From positions 16,803,501 to 16,867,500 of the forward strand of contig CANTUQ010000058.1 of assembly GCA_947683425.1 (NCBI GenBank): a stretch of DNA of 64,000 nucleotides, in the 5' to 3' direction. The stretch is from Excoecaria cochinchinensis. Its lineage: Eukaryota; Streptophyta; Magnoliopsida; Malpighiales; Euphorbiaceae. The position numbers and the translations under genes were made by a program. This document shows positions 33,588-45,300 of the stretch, in pieces. Numbering within the stretch: the first letter of the stretch is position 1; each line of letters starts with the position of its first letter. The notes under the pieces were generated by a model. That model made no database searches. It saw only the letters and a program-made list of their open reading frames with translations, and had not been told where the DNA came from.

Positions 33588-33730
33588 TTGTTTATCTTTA
33601 TCTAATAAATGGTTTAATTTTATCCTAATTACGATTATGAATGGTTCTCTACTTAGTAACATATAATTGTTTATCTTTATCCAATAAGTGGTTTAATTTA
33701 ATTCCAATTATGCATGGTTCACCACTTATT
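33588..33730. repeat. Imperfect ~76-bp tandem duplication
   Basis: GTTTATCTTTATCTAATAAA...ATGGTTCTCTACTTA is followed by a diverged second copy GTTTATCTTTATCCAATAAG...ATGGTTCACCACTTA. Confidence 0.7.
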
Positions 33731-33739
33731 CTAGTCATG

Positions 33740-34880
33740 CAAGCGGGATTTTAAATTTTATTTAATAAATAAATAGCAAATAAAAAAGATAAATATTTTT
33801 GTGAAATGAAAGAAATTTCTGAAAACACCTAAAAGCTTCTGCTTTATTATATATATAGTTTTTTTTAACATAATATCATATATTCAATTTGGTTATTAAT
33901 ATAATATCTTACAACTGCAGAAAGTATTGTCTGCAACTAAAATTCAAATTTTATTTTTCCTCTCATAAATTTGTGTATGCTTAAAAAAAAATTAAAAATT
34001 TGATAAATTATTATACTTCCAAGAAGTCATTAACATTCTTTCAAGAAATCATTATATCCATTGTTACCTGTCTTAAAAAAAAAAAATACAAACGCCAATT
34101 TCTAAAAATTAATAGCAATATATATATATATTTGGTTTCCCATTTTCTTTAAGATGTGGATGGCACATAGTAAGACTAACAAGATTTCTTTACTTTAATT
34201 TTCATTTAGTTTCCATGAGAGAAGTGTATATTTTGTTTGAAATTAAATAATTCACATGAGAGAAGTGTTTGAGATTTACCCCCATTAATTAAATTTTCTC
34301 CTTAATTAAGGATAATTATGAAATTTAATATATGATTAGTATTTTGATAAACATTATCATAATTTTAGTGACATTTCAAAGATAACTTTTCAATATTATA
34401 TTTTTTAATTAGATGAGAAATTTAATTCTAATAAAAAAACTATTTGTTATCAATTAAATTATTATTAGCAACATAGATTTACAATTTTAATTAGATAAGC
34501 ATAGATTTTAAATATAATTATGAAATAATATTCGAACCATAAATGGTCCGTACTATTTCACTCAAAATTTTCAATTTTTTTTTTATTTTGTACTTTTTAA
34601 ATTTATTTTTTAAATGATTTTTTACTTCCTTCAAATGTAATATTCATTCATTTTTTATATTTATTCTATTGATATTCTCTTCGTATGTATTTCCGCGCAT
34701 CTTGAAGAAGAAGGCGTACCAAAGTCTTATAAATCTTTCCATTCCAGTCGTCGCGGCCAACTAATCTTGTTTTTCGGGGGATTAAGGTAAAAGAAAAATT
34801 TTGACATGTGAAATTACGTCGAAGTTTTTATCGAAATGGTATATATAAAACATAGACTATATAGTATTTAAAACCAATTT
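33740..34880. other. AT-rich intergenic stretch
   Basis: No gene is seen. A short GC-richer patch at 34690-34780 has no recognisable coding content. Confidence 0.5.
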
Positions 34881-35029
34881 GCAGCTTAGATGGTAAACGT
34901 CAATTGCAACATCTCACATGGCGCGAGTTCTCGAACGCTGACAGCTGCATATTTTTCGCATTTGATAACCACGTGGACCCCCTTGGGTTTGACCTCGCTT
35001 GGGACTCTTCCAGTTGGGCGTGGGCCTAG

Positions 35030-36240
35030 GCTTTGGACTAATTTCGGTAGTCTTGAAACCGAACAAAATTGGATGGGAAGTTGTCAGGAACCTGACGGAA
35101 CAGGAGATGATGTAATTCGACAGGGAAGGAATCGGATGAAAACCAAACTAAAACCTGATGAACCAGAGATATTGGAGGAACCGAACTAAAACCTGAGAGA
35201 AACTATACTGAAAGCAACTGGACGAAAACGGTTGGAAACCGCATTGAAACCTGACAGAACCAGAGAGGCTGGAGGAATCGAAGTGAATCAGTTGGAAACT
35301 TCATGAAAACCAAAAAGGTTGGACCGAATCGGATGAAACCTATTGAAATCAAAGAGGTCGGAAGGACCAGATTGTAACCGGAGAGAATTAGAGAACCGAA
35401 TTGAAACCGTGGAGAATTAAAGAGGCAAGAACAGGTCGAAAATCGGATAAAACCAGACTGAAACCTGACAGAACCGGAGAGCACAGAGGAACCGGACATA
35501 CCGATTGGAAACCTGATGAAATTGGGAAGGCATGAGGATCGGGCTGAAATAAGAGAGAACCGAATGGGAACCAAAATGAGATCTTGGAGGTTGGACCGAA
35601 CCGAACAGAACCAATTGGAAACTGAAGAGGTTGGAGGAATCTGACTCAAATTGAAGAGAATCGAAGAACAAATGGTTTGGTTGGGAATTAGACTGAAATC
35701 AGACAGGTTGGAGGAACCGTAGAACTGGATGGAAACAAGACTGAACCGGAGAGGTTGGAGGAATTGTATTGAAATCGACGGACCGGTTGGAAATCTGACT
35801 AAAATCGTAAAGTCGGACGGAAATCGAAGAACCGGATTGGAAACCAATTTGAAACCTGATAGAACCGAAAAGGCCAAAGAGAATCGACAGACCAGTTGGA
35901 AGTCGGACTGCAACTTAACAAAATTGGAGAGGTTGGATAGAATTGGATGGAAACCGGACTGAAAGATGGCAGAACGGAAGAGGTTGGAGGAACCGGATGG
36001 AAACCAAACTGAAACTGAAGAAAAATGGAAAGGTTGGATCAAATCGGACTGATAGAGGTTGGAGGAACTGCAAGGAAGAGGCTGGAGGAACCGGTTTGAA
36101 ACCTCATGGGACTGGAGTGGCTGGAGGAACCGAATTGAAACCTGATGGAACCGGAGAGAAACGGAATGAAACATGATGGAAATCGAATACCTGATGGAAA
36201 CCGGATTGAAACCTTATAGAAGGAGAGGAACCAGATAGGA
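35030..36240. repeat. Strand-asymmetric decayed minisatellite, about 1.2 kb
   Basis: The plus strand is overwhelmingly G/A-rich and built from degenerate units around GAACCGGA, TTGAAACCTGA and GAGGTTGGAGGAA, recurring roughly every 35-45 bp. Because the units lack stops in some frames, long ORFs appear on both strands (for example 35203-36174 minus); they have no protein-like composition. It lies 0.3 kb downstream of the MZT1 stop codon. Confidence 0.8.
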
Positions 36241-36547
36241 AGCAGCCCAATCAATTAGGAAGAAGAAATTTCCAAGGAAATAAGCGACGGAAATAATGTT
36301 TCCTATCTGGTTCAATTGATCAAGAGTTGAAGGTATTAACAGGATTGAAATTAACAAAAATTAAGCCCGTCGTATAAGAATCAAATCAATTATGTTGGGT
36401 AAGGTCGGGCCGAAAGATCTCTTACATTACAAAAAATCACATCTATATCCACATTTCCCATGGATTCATGTAAGAGAAAAGTAGAGATCCAGAAAGAGTG
36501 TGATTAAACATTGAATTCAAGAGTAAGAGAAATTATGCGATGCAACA

Positions 36548-36748
36548 TTAAGAGTTGGGTGGAGAGGATGTGCTTTCTCTTTGGAGTTCTCTTACAACAG
36601 CGGCTAATGCCTCCGGGTTCAGACCCAAGTCGGACAAGGCAATAAGCACAGAGAGAGTGTGTCGATCAAGCCCTGTTTCAAGAATGTTCGACATGTGAAA
36701 TGCCAAATCCAGTGATTCTCGTGCAGTTCGTGCAACTTCTTGATCCAT
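36548..36748 (-). CDS. MZT1: MOZART1 / GCP3-interacting protein (mitotic-spindle organizing protein 1)
   Basis: A 66-residue protein, full length for this family. MDQEVARTARESLDLAF, SNILETGLDRHTLSVLIALS and LGLNPEALAAVV match plant GIP1/GIP2 almost residue for residue. MZT1 binds the N-terminus of GCP3 in the gamma-tubulin complex and recruits or activates it for microtubule nucleation at the nuclear envelope and cortex. The ATG is four codons inside the open frame and follows an acceptor ATATGCAG at 36755-36760. A 1.29-kb intron therefore probably sits in the 5'UTR, with a donor AAAG|GTAGAT at 38042/38041. The ORF has no lesion. The only other gene nearby is divergent, with its ATG at 38416. 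Confidence 0.93.
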   Translation of the reverse strand: MDQEVARTARESLDLAFHMSNILETGLDRHTLSVLIALSDLGLNPEALAAVVRELQRESTSSPPNS

Positions 36749-36754
36749 GTCAAC

Positions 36755-38041
36755 CTGCATATATCATAAAACAGAAAGCAGTGTAATCAGACTTTCAACA
36801 AGTTTGCCATTAGCACATTACAGAATTAGAACAAACAACGAGTTAACTTGAGCCTTGGATCAATAAGCTTTAGCTCAGAGCTATTCACATTGCCGCATGC
36901 GGCTGCCAGCTTGAACCCAGTCGATTATAAACCTCATAATACAAACATCCAAGACAACAATTAGCAGACAATGCTTTTTGGTGCAGTGTAATTTTAAAAT
37001 GACAAGTGGTATCCCTCGAAATTCATTTACCTTCGAACAAAGGCAATTATCATCTTATGATACCATGGTAGCATACGATAAAGGAAAAATGAATATCATG
37101 TGTCGTCCAAACATCAACTAAAATACAATTATTGGCAAATCATATTCAGCAAAGTACAAGTTACATGGTGCGCCTTCTCATAACAAGACTCACTGCTAGT
37201 ATACTGTTGATCCCATTTTGAATCCTCCAGAGCAAACAATCAACTAACTAGAGCATAATAAATGTACCATATTAGGATTATGATTCTAAACTAATACTCT
37301 TAACACGAACATGAACCAAATTGAGAGAGGCACAATATTCTTTGTACTTGATGTTGGATTGTCTGGTTTTATTCAGTAAGTAATTCTATTATCAATCTCC
37401 ACACTCATAAGCAATCGAGACACATAAATAACACAGAAAAGATATGAACCCTAATCAAACACCATCTGTAATCATAATAATGCTACTATTTTCTGAGCAA
37501 AAACTATACAATCATGCCAATTACAAGCATTGACAAAGAATTAATGCAAATTTGAGGCAGAAAACCAAAAAATTAGATAAGCAAGTGAGAAGTATGAACA
37601 TTACAGCAGCCAAAGTACGATTGGGCAAATAAACAATGATTATTTGCTAAATTAAAAGTCCCGAGTTACAATGGTGAAAAGCTGAAATGGAGTGCATTAA
37701 AATAAGGATTTGAAATTTTTAATATAAAATTTAAGAAATGTGCAGTAGATTCTTTTGGGCTCCCATTATATATAGGCATAAAAGGCCAGGAATATAAAGT
37801 CTAGCATTCATACAGCCCATACTTTTTAGTCACACTTAAATAAACTGTGCAGAGCCAAAGCAGCAGCCCCATTTCATTTTTTCAACTACGACAGGACCTC
37901 TCTTAATTCATCAAAATTAATTCAAAAGCAAAAATCATACAAAGATTCAAAATCAATTAAAAAACATAGCATCCAAAAATCTAAAATTAAATCAACAAAA
38001 AGCAAAACAAAAAGGGAAAAGATATATGAGTTAGAATCTAC
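36755..38041 (-). other. 5'UTR intron of MZT1
   Basis: Inferred from the acceptor directly upstream of the MZT1 ATG and a GTAGAT donor after a CT-rich, leader-like exon (about 38042-38230, minus). No other gene is visible in it. Confidence 0.5.
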
Positions 38042-38230
38042 CTTTAAAATTTAAATTCTTTAGATCTACAGAAGAAAAGAAATAGAAGTGAGAGAGAGAT
38101 TTGGTATTGAGGTGAGAGGTTAGAACGACTGACACTAAATGCCGGTGGCCAGCGACGGCGGAAGACGTGATGAGAGATAGAGGAGAGGCTGGCTGTTTAT
38201 TGAGAGAACGGAAAAAGGAAAGGGGGGATT

Positions 38231-38415
38231 GGGAATTTGGGATAAATAGGTAACCTGTATTTTTAGTAATTTTTTTTCTTTTCACTTATAAAACGATGCA
38301 GTTTTGTTGTAAATTTGTATTTTATAACTTCAAAAACCGAATCAATTAAACTAGGGGGTGTTGGGTAAAGTTGCAGGTTTTTAGTTTCTCCCTCTGCCTT
38401 GCCCTTCTGCTTACA
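38231..38415. promoter_or_regulatory. Compact divergent promoter between MZT1 and the plus-strand gene
   Basis: The MZT1 leader exon (CT-rich on the minus strand) and the ATG at 38416 of the plus-strand gene face away from each other across about 200 bp. A CAGCGACGGCGGAAGACG stretch at 38151-38168 lies in the leader. A shared bidirectional promoter is inference from spacing alone. Confidence 0.45.
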
Positions 38416-39268
38416 ATGAAAGCTGCAGATCAACAATTATTATGGAAAATCAAAATCAATGCCAAAGCTAATAAATTTCAATTCAAATCCAAAGCAACCT
38501 TTACAGATCCCACTTTCAAACTCCTCAAATTTTCTCTCTTTCTCAAGTTCTACCAATTTATCCTCCATCTTAAAGCAGAACCCCCACCTTCAATTCCCAC
38601 CACACAAACACCCACTCTCAAATCTAAATTCCTCAAAATTTTCCACAAATTTAAGATTTCACGTTCAAGTTCATCAGAGAAAGCCGCAGTTCTTCAAAAC
38701 CCACAAACTAAAGTTCCACTTAAAAGGTCCGAAAATCAGGTATTAAAATTTTCTGCATTCATTTATTAATTTGAATTTTTTTTTATGAGTCTTTAATTAA
38801 TGACTATTTTCTTTTTCTCTTTTGTAGGAGCCAATTTGTATGGGATATTTGTTAGTAGCAAATGTTGCATTATTATCAAAATCCATCCTTTATGAGAAAG
38901 ATCATAGAGGAATTGTAATCCATGGTTTATCTTTGGCTTTATTTTTCAAGAAATGTGTGAATGAGAAAGCTAGAAGGACTAGTTTGATGATGATGATGAT
39001 ATTTTTTACAGTTTTTACAGTTATAATCCCTTCGGACAAATTCATTTATCATGGGAACAAAAATTATTATGTCTTCCAACTAATTTGGAAGGGATGGAAG
39101 TATGTTGCCTCTTCTGGGTGCTTGTATGTGATTTCCCAGGTAATCGGGAAAACTCCTTTTCTTTTCCTACTTACTAGCTTAATTAATGTAATTAATGTGT
39201 GTTTTCTTTTTCAGGCAATATTATCAAGGTTTTGTCAGTGTGTTGGTGTCCCTTCCAGGAGCAAGTAA
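38416..39268 (+). CDS. Unrecognised plant gene, three exons, 229 residues
   Basis: The model joins 38416-38739, 38828-39139 and 39215-39268. All introns are phase 0 with good signals (ATCAG|GTATTA...TTTGTAG|GAG; TCCCAG|GTAATC...TTTTTCAG|GCA). Exon 1 is basic and Lys/Phe/Pro-rich, like an organelle-targeting or disordered N-terminus. Exon 2 has two hydrophobic stretches: one in MGYLLVANVALLSKSIL...GIVIHGLSLALFF and a second in MMMMIFFTVFTVII, so it is probably a membrane protein. Exon 3 is short and ends CVGVPSRSK. I do not recognise the family. The 3' exon is the least certain part; an alternative terminal exon would change only the last 17 residues. Confidence 0.65.
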
Positions 39269-39542
39269 TTTAGTTGGTTTAAATCTTAATTGTCCACAGA
39301 ATGGTAATTTTCAAAAAATTTTAAGTTCTTTATGGCCTCAGTTATTTCTGTGTATGGATTTAATTAATTTTATAGGGAGTTTGCTTGGCACAAATTAAAA
39401 ATGGAATGCTGATTTTGAATTTAATCTCTTATTTTGAATGGTATTCTGTGATCTGTGGCTTAAAGTTGTTAATGTGGGTGCCATTAACTTTGGGTCTGAA
39501 CTAGCTACATATATATGGTTCCTTAAATAAATATAAATATAT

Positions 39543-39725
39543 TTATAGCGAAACAAAGCAAAGAAAAAAACAATCTTTCAATTCACTTATCTCTACATTT
39601 TCTTCTTGATTAATAGATAACGTTGGAACATTCTTCTTTATAGTTGGATTCTTCATTTTCCTTAAAATTTGTGAAGGACATCTAAGGTGAGTAGATGAAG
39701 GAGATGTAGAACGTGTTTTCTCCAT
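39543..39725 (-). CDS. Small unrecognised ORF, 60 residues
   Basis: ATG at 39725 starts MEKTRSTSPSSTHLRCPSQI. The composition is plausible (Ser/Thr/Lys rich), but there is no family match, promoter signal or conservation to lean on. It could be the first exon of a small plant-specific gene or chance. Confidence 0.2.
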   Translation of the reverse strand: MEKTRSTSPSSTHLRCPSQILRKMKNPTIKKNVPTLSINQEENVEISELKDCFFLCFVSL

Positions 39726-39894
39726 TGAGAAAGGCCCTAATGAAAAGTACTACTTCACTCACCTTATGTTCTATGCTTGACTTCTTAAGTATTACTAATG
39801 CAATTACAACTTAAAACCCATTGCAGTTCAAATTTAGTGGGTTAATTTTTTCGGTGGTCACTTGACTTTGTATTTGTAATGATTTGGTTACTAA

Positions 39895-40787
39895 GATAGT
39901 GCTTGAAATAAATGAATTTCATAAAATTTTATGAAATTCATTTGTAATTCTCATTTTTCATATTTGGAATGCATAAAATTTCATGGAATTCATTATACTT
40001 TCACCAAATTCCATCAAAATATGTGTAATTTGCAAATGAATTCCATATTTTTAAGAGCTAAAATGGAAAAGACTATAATATCCTTTTGATCATTTGATAA
40101 ATTATTTTTATACAGTTAATGTAGTCTGTTATTCTTGCTCCTCCATCATTGTTCTTCTCTCTCTCCTATCACTATTCTTCTGTCACCCAAAGTCACCATT
40201 ACCGGATTTTGACTCGTTTTCGTTGAATTTTTACTGACTAGTTTCATTCGGTATGTATGATTTTTTTAATAATATTATTGCTCAAATCAGATTTTTGAAT
40301 TGTTTATGTTTTATAAAACTTAAAACTTGGTAGTTTATATTTTAATTTATGTTAGTGATTATGATAGATTTAAATAATTGAAACTGTTAATACAAAATTT
40401 AGTAAAGACGAAATCGAAATTTAGTAAAAGACGAAATTGAAAGAAGACATCAAAATTGAGAGTAATTGAAATTGAAAGAAGATATCAAAATTGAGAGTAA
40501 TTTAATTTATCGAAAATTTTAAAATGATGATTAATGGTTGTTAATTTTTTTTATTGGGAGTAATTGAAAGAAGACATCAAAATTGGTATTAAGGATATTT
40601 TAGTAAATAAAATAGAAATGAATTCATTTATTCATTTATTTCAAGTATAAAAATAAGGAATTTATTTTCAATTCTATATTTTAATAATTTTATTCCAAAT
40701 ATAGGAATTTATTTACAAATAAATTTCATATGGAATTCATTTATAAATGAATTTTACAAATTGAATTCATTTGTTTCAATCGGAGTC
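39895..40787. mobile_element. Harbinger-like MITE nested in the 39839-41758 element
   Basis: It interrupts the host phrase GGTTACTAA|ATTTCAATTT with a TAA duplication (39892-39894 and 40788-40790). The ends are GATAGTGCTTGAAATAAATG and, inverted, GACTCCGATTGAAACAAATG. The 3-bp TAA target and a GACTCCG-like end suit the PIF/Harbinger class. No ORF; interior repeats of GAATTCATTT. Confidence 0.6.
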
Positions 40788-40910
40788 TAAATTTCAATTT
40801 GTAACGAAAAAATAACTCATTTATTATTTTGTAACGAAAAAATCACAATAACCGAAAATTGTGTTCGCCGGCAATCGGCGCGTGATCTGCACGACGTAAC
40901 TCACTGCCAC

Positions 40911-41585
40911 GTCGGATTAGGCTTTAATTTTTGTGATGGTCACTCAATTTTGTGTATTATAACGATATGGTTACTAAATTTCAATTTGTAACAAAAAAAA
41001 ATAATCTATATATTATTTTATAACGAAAAAATCATAAAAATTGAAAATTGTGTTCGCAAGCAACTGACGCGTGACCGAAAATTATATTCGCCACCGAATT
41101 TTTATACAATAGTAAGCAAATTAATGTTTTATTCATAATCTTAATCTAATCAATACATTTGCATTGTTAAAAATAATAATAAATTGTGGTATTTGGCTTT
41201 ACCGAGCAAATAAGGATTGTCTGTGTCCCTGTTGATACATTTATGAAGAAGACGAAAATATTGGAGGACCATAAAACTTATTTGGCCTCACTGAGCAGAT
41301 AGGGAGAGAGAGAGAGGCGAGAGAGATGGAGAGAAACCGAAAGCAGTAAAAACTTGTTTTTATTTTCTTTTTTACCATAATGCCACATAAAATCTAGTCA
41401 GATTTGACGTGACATTGGGATTCGCCGTGCAGATCACGTGCTGGTTGCCGGCGAAAATAATTTTCGGTCATTGTAATTTTTTCGTTACAAAATAATAAAT
41501 AGTTATTTTTTCGTTACAAATTGAAATTCAGTGATTACATCGTTATAAGACACAAAGTTGAGTGATCACGATAAAAATTAACCCT
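40911..41585. mobile_element. Second copy of the same MITE family, nested
   Basis: It starts GGCTTTAATTTTTGTGATGG and ends with the inverted relative ATCACGATAAAAATTAACCC. Its subterminal text is the same as the outer element's (TTACTAAATTTCAATTTGTA), so one family member landed in another. A short (GA)n patch is at 41301-41323. Confidence 0.6.
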
Positions 41586-41767
41586 AATCAGATGTGACAA
41601 AATATCTGACGTGGTATTGAATTTCGACGTACAGATCACACGCCGATTGCCGAATAACATAATTTTCGGTTATTATGATTTTTTCGTTACAAATTAAAAT
41701 TTAGTGATCAAATCGTTACAAATAACAAAATTAAGTGATCACCAAAAAAAATTAATCCAAATTTAGC

Positions 41768-42657
41768 TTGTAAATGAAACATGGTAAAAGAATCAACAAC
41801 CAAGTTGAAAATAAGATTATGCAAATGAAAAAAAAAAAAAGGAAGTCTTCTTTTGCCGAAACTACATTATACTGCAAGAAATTTAAGCAAACATGAATGA
41901 ACAAATAAAATATAGGCTCAACTCAATGGTGGAGATTGTTCTACAATCCGTGCAAGCATGATAAATCACCAAACAAACATAACATTCAAAGGCTCAACAC
42001 TACTATGTAGCACAAACCCTCATGAGTGCATGCATTGGTTCTAAATGAAAAGATAAAGCAAAATATAAAAAATGGTGGTATGGAAAATGGAAAACAAGAT
42101 GACGCGATAATAATGCGTGCATCACCTCAAACCGGAGACTATAAAGGTATTAAATGTCAGCTCAGATACTTACAAGCATAATGCATTAGTCAACACTAAA
42201 ATTTGGTTCTTTCTTCTTGCCCCTCTCATTCTTGTCTCAATGTAGGGAGGCTATCTTATAATTCTTTCTTCTTCAGTTCCGAGTAAAAGTGAAGGACATG
42301 TCATCATCAACTTTCAATGGCAGATATCCATATTTAACTTTATACTTTATATATGTCAAGGTTTATGTCTTCTAGATTAATCTCCATTGGCTTTGATATT
42401 ATTTCCAGTAGTTTTTAAAAGTTGCACGTAGATGGAATTTTCAGCCACCTCAAAAATTTTCTTTTATGTTAAATTAATATTATTATATTGTTCATTGGGT
42501 GTTTGCAAACAAAAAATATCAATTTCCGCATTAAATAATTAATAAATCAGTATACAAAAGTGGACCAACAAATACAAATAAACAATCATGATGAAAGTTT
42601 AAGAACGTGAAATTGATCCATACAATGAGCTTGGGGACAAATTATTCATAAAAACTG
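41768..42657. other. Intergenic stretch
   Basis: AT-rich; no gene or repeat structure that I can support. Confidence 0.5.
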
Positions 42658-42662
42658 GCAAT

Positions 42663-42853
42663 TGTTGGGGTTACAAACCCAAATCCCACATCGGAAAATC
42701 AAGGGAGAAACACCTTGAATATAAGGAGTTTACCTAACTCCATTAATATGAGGCTTTTTGGGAGGAACCCAAAAACAAATCCGTGCGGGCTTGGCCCAAA
42801 GCGGACAATATCGTACTAATGCGGAGTTAAGGTGGTGTTTGGCAGTCCTATCA
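42663..42853 (+). repeat. TRIM 5' LTR
   Basis: 191 bp, TGTTGG...CCTATCA, directly followed by the PBS. Confidence 0.95.
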
Positions 42854-43110
42854 AGTGGTATCAGAGACGTGGTTTGGAAACGATCCGAATAGTGGACTGC
42901 GTTGTGTGGGAGACTCCCCCAGTACGATCCCGAGACGATTGGAGATTCGTGTGTTTGGTGCCTTGTGTCGAAAGTATTCCTGATATTGTGGTGGTCAGTG
43001 CGGCGTGTCCCGTTGGTTGATAACGGCGGTGCAAGATGATTGACGAATCAAATGGATTATCGCTCGAAGGGGAGGACATAGTAATGTGGTCCTTGGTTTG
43101 AGGGGAGGAT

Positions 43111-43303
43111 TGTTGGGGTTACAAACCCAAATCCCACATCGGAAAATCAAGGGAGAAACACCTTGAATATAAGGAGTTTACCTAACTCCATTAATATGAG
43201 GTCTTTTGGGAGGAATTCAAAAACAAATCCGTGCGGGCTTGGCCCAAAAGCGGACAATATCGTACTAATGTCGGAGTTAAGGTGGTGTTTGGCAGTCCTA
43301 TCA
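43111..43303 (+). repeat. TRIM 3' LTR
   Basis: 193 bp, preceded by the purine-rich GTTTGAGGGGAGGAT and followed by the target duplication GCAAT. Confidence 0.95.
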
Positions 43304-43308
43304 GCAAT

Positions 43309-45300
43309 TTTGGGTATAAATATCAACAAAGTTATAGCTTGTGAATTTCTTCACCAATTAAATATCCATTTTAGCTTGTATGGACTTATAATAAAGTACA
43401 GAAAACTTCAACAGCTCTTGCATGCTCCAAACGCCAATCAACGGAAATCCCAATTTTCCAATTGTAGTAACATAGTCGTATATCAAGATTTAATCAACGG
43501 AATTCACAATTTGAAACAAGCAACAATTTGAAAATTGGAACTAACGAATTTTCAACAGCATATAGGTCATAATACTGATTAAAAACATCAAATATTAACT
43601 AAAAACAATTTGGAAGAAGATTGTATGTCGCTAATACAAAATAGGTATCTCTTATCCTAATACAAAATAAATATTTTCAAAATATCATAGATATTTTTTT
43701 ATATACACTGACAGTAGAAATCCATCCTTGGATGAAGAAGAAATAGAGAGAAGAGCTGGTTAGAGACGGAGTTGCTACTCGGAGAATAACTGTTTTTATC
43801 AATATTTTAGTTTATATGAAATTGGAGAGTAAAAGAAATTAAAGATAGGACATTTTTTGAAAGAGGAAACACTAATTTGCCTACTTTCTACATCTAATTA
43901 CTATGCCTGGGCTTCTTATCTGTGGCCCATACATATGGCCCATAAGATCTCAAGAAGTTTTAAACTTGGATTATGATGGAAGATTATGAACTAAAATAAA
44001 CATTTTGTCAAAACGAATCAATTTTCACTCCACTTTCAAAAAATTAACTACAAAAAAATAAAATAAATATTTTCTAATTATAAAAGATATAAGAAAACAT
44101 TAAAAAAAAACATATTTTTTTGTTATCGTGACTAAAATAGGAAGACTGTTTTAAAGCACCCGAAGCCATCCAGGAAATATTGTGCGAATTTCCATATTTA
44201 TTGAACGAATTTGTTAGGTTGCCATTTCTCCACCTACGCTACAATAGGAATGGAATCCTGGAATGTAGGCCACCCGCCGGATGCTCCAGTTAGTGGGCGG
44301 AATTGGGGACATTTGGCGCTTTGGTTTGGGCCAGCGGAATAGGTCCCTACAATTTCCAGGCATTAGTTGTCCAAATTAATATTGCATACATTTAAAAGGA
44401 ATAAAGATAGACTTAAAAAATGGAAAAAAAAATTGTTTTTTCAAAAATTATTCATAAAAAATAATAAAAAAAATTATTAATTTATTCAATAACGGAGTAT
44501 CATATTGAATATAAAAGTTAAAAAAATGAGGATTGTCATTTATAAGTCATTCTTAATTTATAAAAGAATCTATAGACTAATGCAAATGACACTAACTTAG
44601 AAGAACAATAATATAGAAAATTGAAATTCTGAAGGTGCTTGGTTGGTGGTTATATGATTTATTAAGTGTGAGTAGAATATGGATTCAAATTAAATAAAAA
44701 ATTATCATCTCAATCAACCTCAGTTATTGTTTATCTTTCTCCCCAAAAAAAAAAAAAATCTTAATTATTATATTCAATTCGAGTCCTTTAGAAACACGTG
44801 GTTAAATAATATTCCGCAATTTAGCTATGTAATTTTTTTTAAAAAAAAAAAAAATAAAAGGAAGTCAATTGTATTTTTATTCCAGTTCAAAAAGAAAATT
44901 TATATTTTTTAATTACAATACAATGACTCCTTGCAACGATTTGTGTTGTGTCCAACCAGGATATTCGGTTTGTCAAATGTTATTTAATTTGAGAGAGAAT
45001 AAAAATATAAATGTACATAATATTATAAGCCTATTTCGTGGATTATAAATTCTATAAATTACTATTAGAATAAAGAATTAGTAATTAATTATTTTGGGTT
45101 AACATTGAACACGTCGACAAATTTAATATTTTAATACATATTGAAAATTACTATACATTTTTTAGCTAAATTTCCAATATTGGTTAATGAGTTAATTGAA
45201 TTTTAGCTTATAAAATATTAAAAATATAATTTCTATTTTGTTATGTAAATGATTTATTTTTGTTAATTTTGAGGTTTTTAATAAAAAAATAATAATAATA
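43309..45300. other. AT-rich intergenic stretch
   Basis: No gene is seen. A GC-richer patch at 44160-44350 has no recognisable coding content. Confidence 0.5.

Larger units (their letters stand above)
39839..41758. mobile_element. Inverted-repeat (MULE-type MITE) element with nested insertions, 1920 bp
   Basis: The ends are GGGTTAATTTTTTCGGTGGT and its inverted relative ending ACCAAAAAAAATTAATCC. Flanks AAATTTAGT (39830-39838) and AAATTTAGC (41759-41767) match at 8 of 9 bases, a Mutator-like duplication. Subterminal phrases TTTGTAACGAAAAAAT and ACCGAAAATTGTGTTCGCC recur inverted. Two further elements sit inside it. Confidence 0.7.
42663..43303 (+). mobile_element. Complete TRIM retrotransposon, 641 bp
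   Basis: Two LTRs (42663-42853 and 43111-43303) begin TGTTGGGGTTACAAACCC and end CAGTCCTATCA, with a perfect duplication GCAAT on both sides (42658-42662 and 43304-43308). The PBS TGGTATCAGAGACG follows the first LTR (42855-42868), as for initiator-Met tRNA priming, and a PPT GAGGGGAGGAT precedes the second. There is no coding capacity. The LTRs differ by four substitutions and two 1-bp indels by my count. Confidence 0.95.

Noticed and set aside
35203..36174. 323-codon minus-strand ORF
   Set aside because: It arises from a degenerate, stop-poor minisatellite; open frames exist on both strands and the product is a Phe/Ser/Arg/Pro repeat with no family features.
38031..38285. 84-codon minus-strand ORF upstream of MZT1
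   Set aside because: Better explained as the CT-rich 5' leader exon of MZT1 with a GTAGAT donor; no family resemblance.
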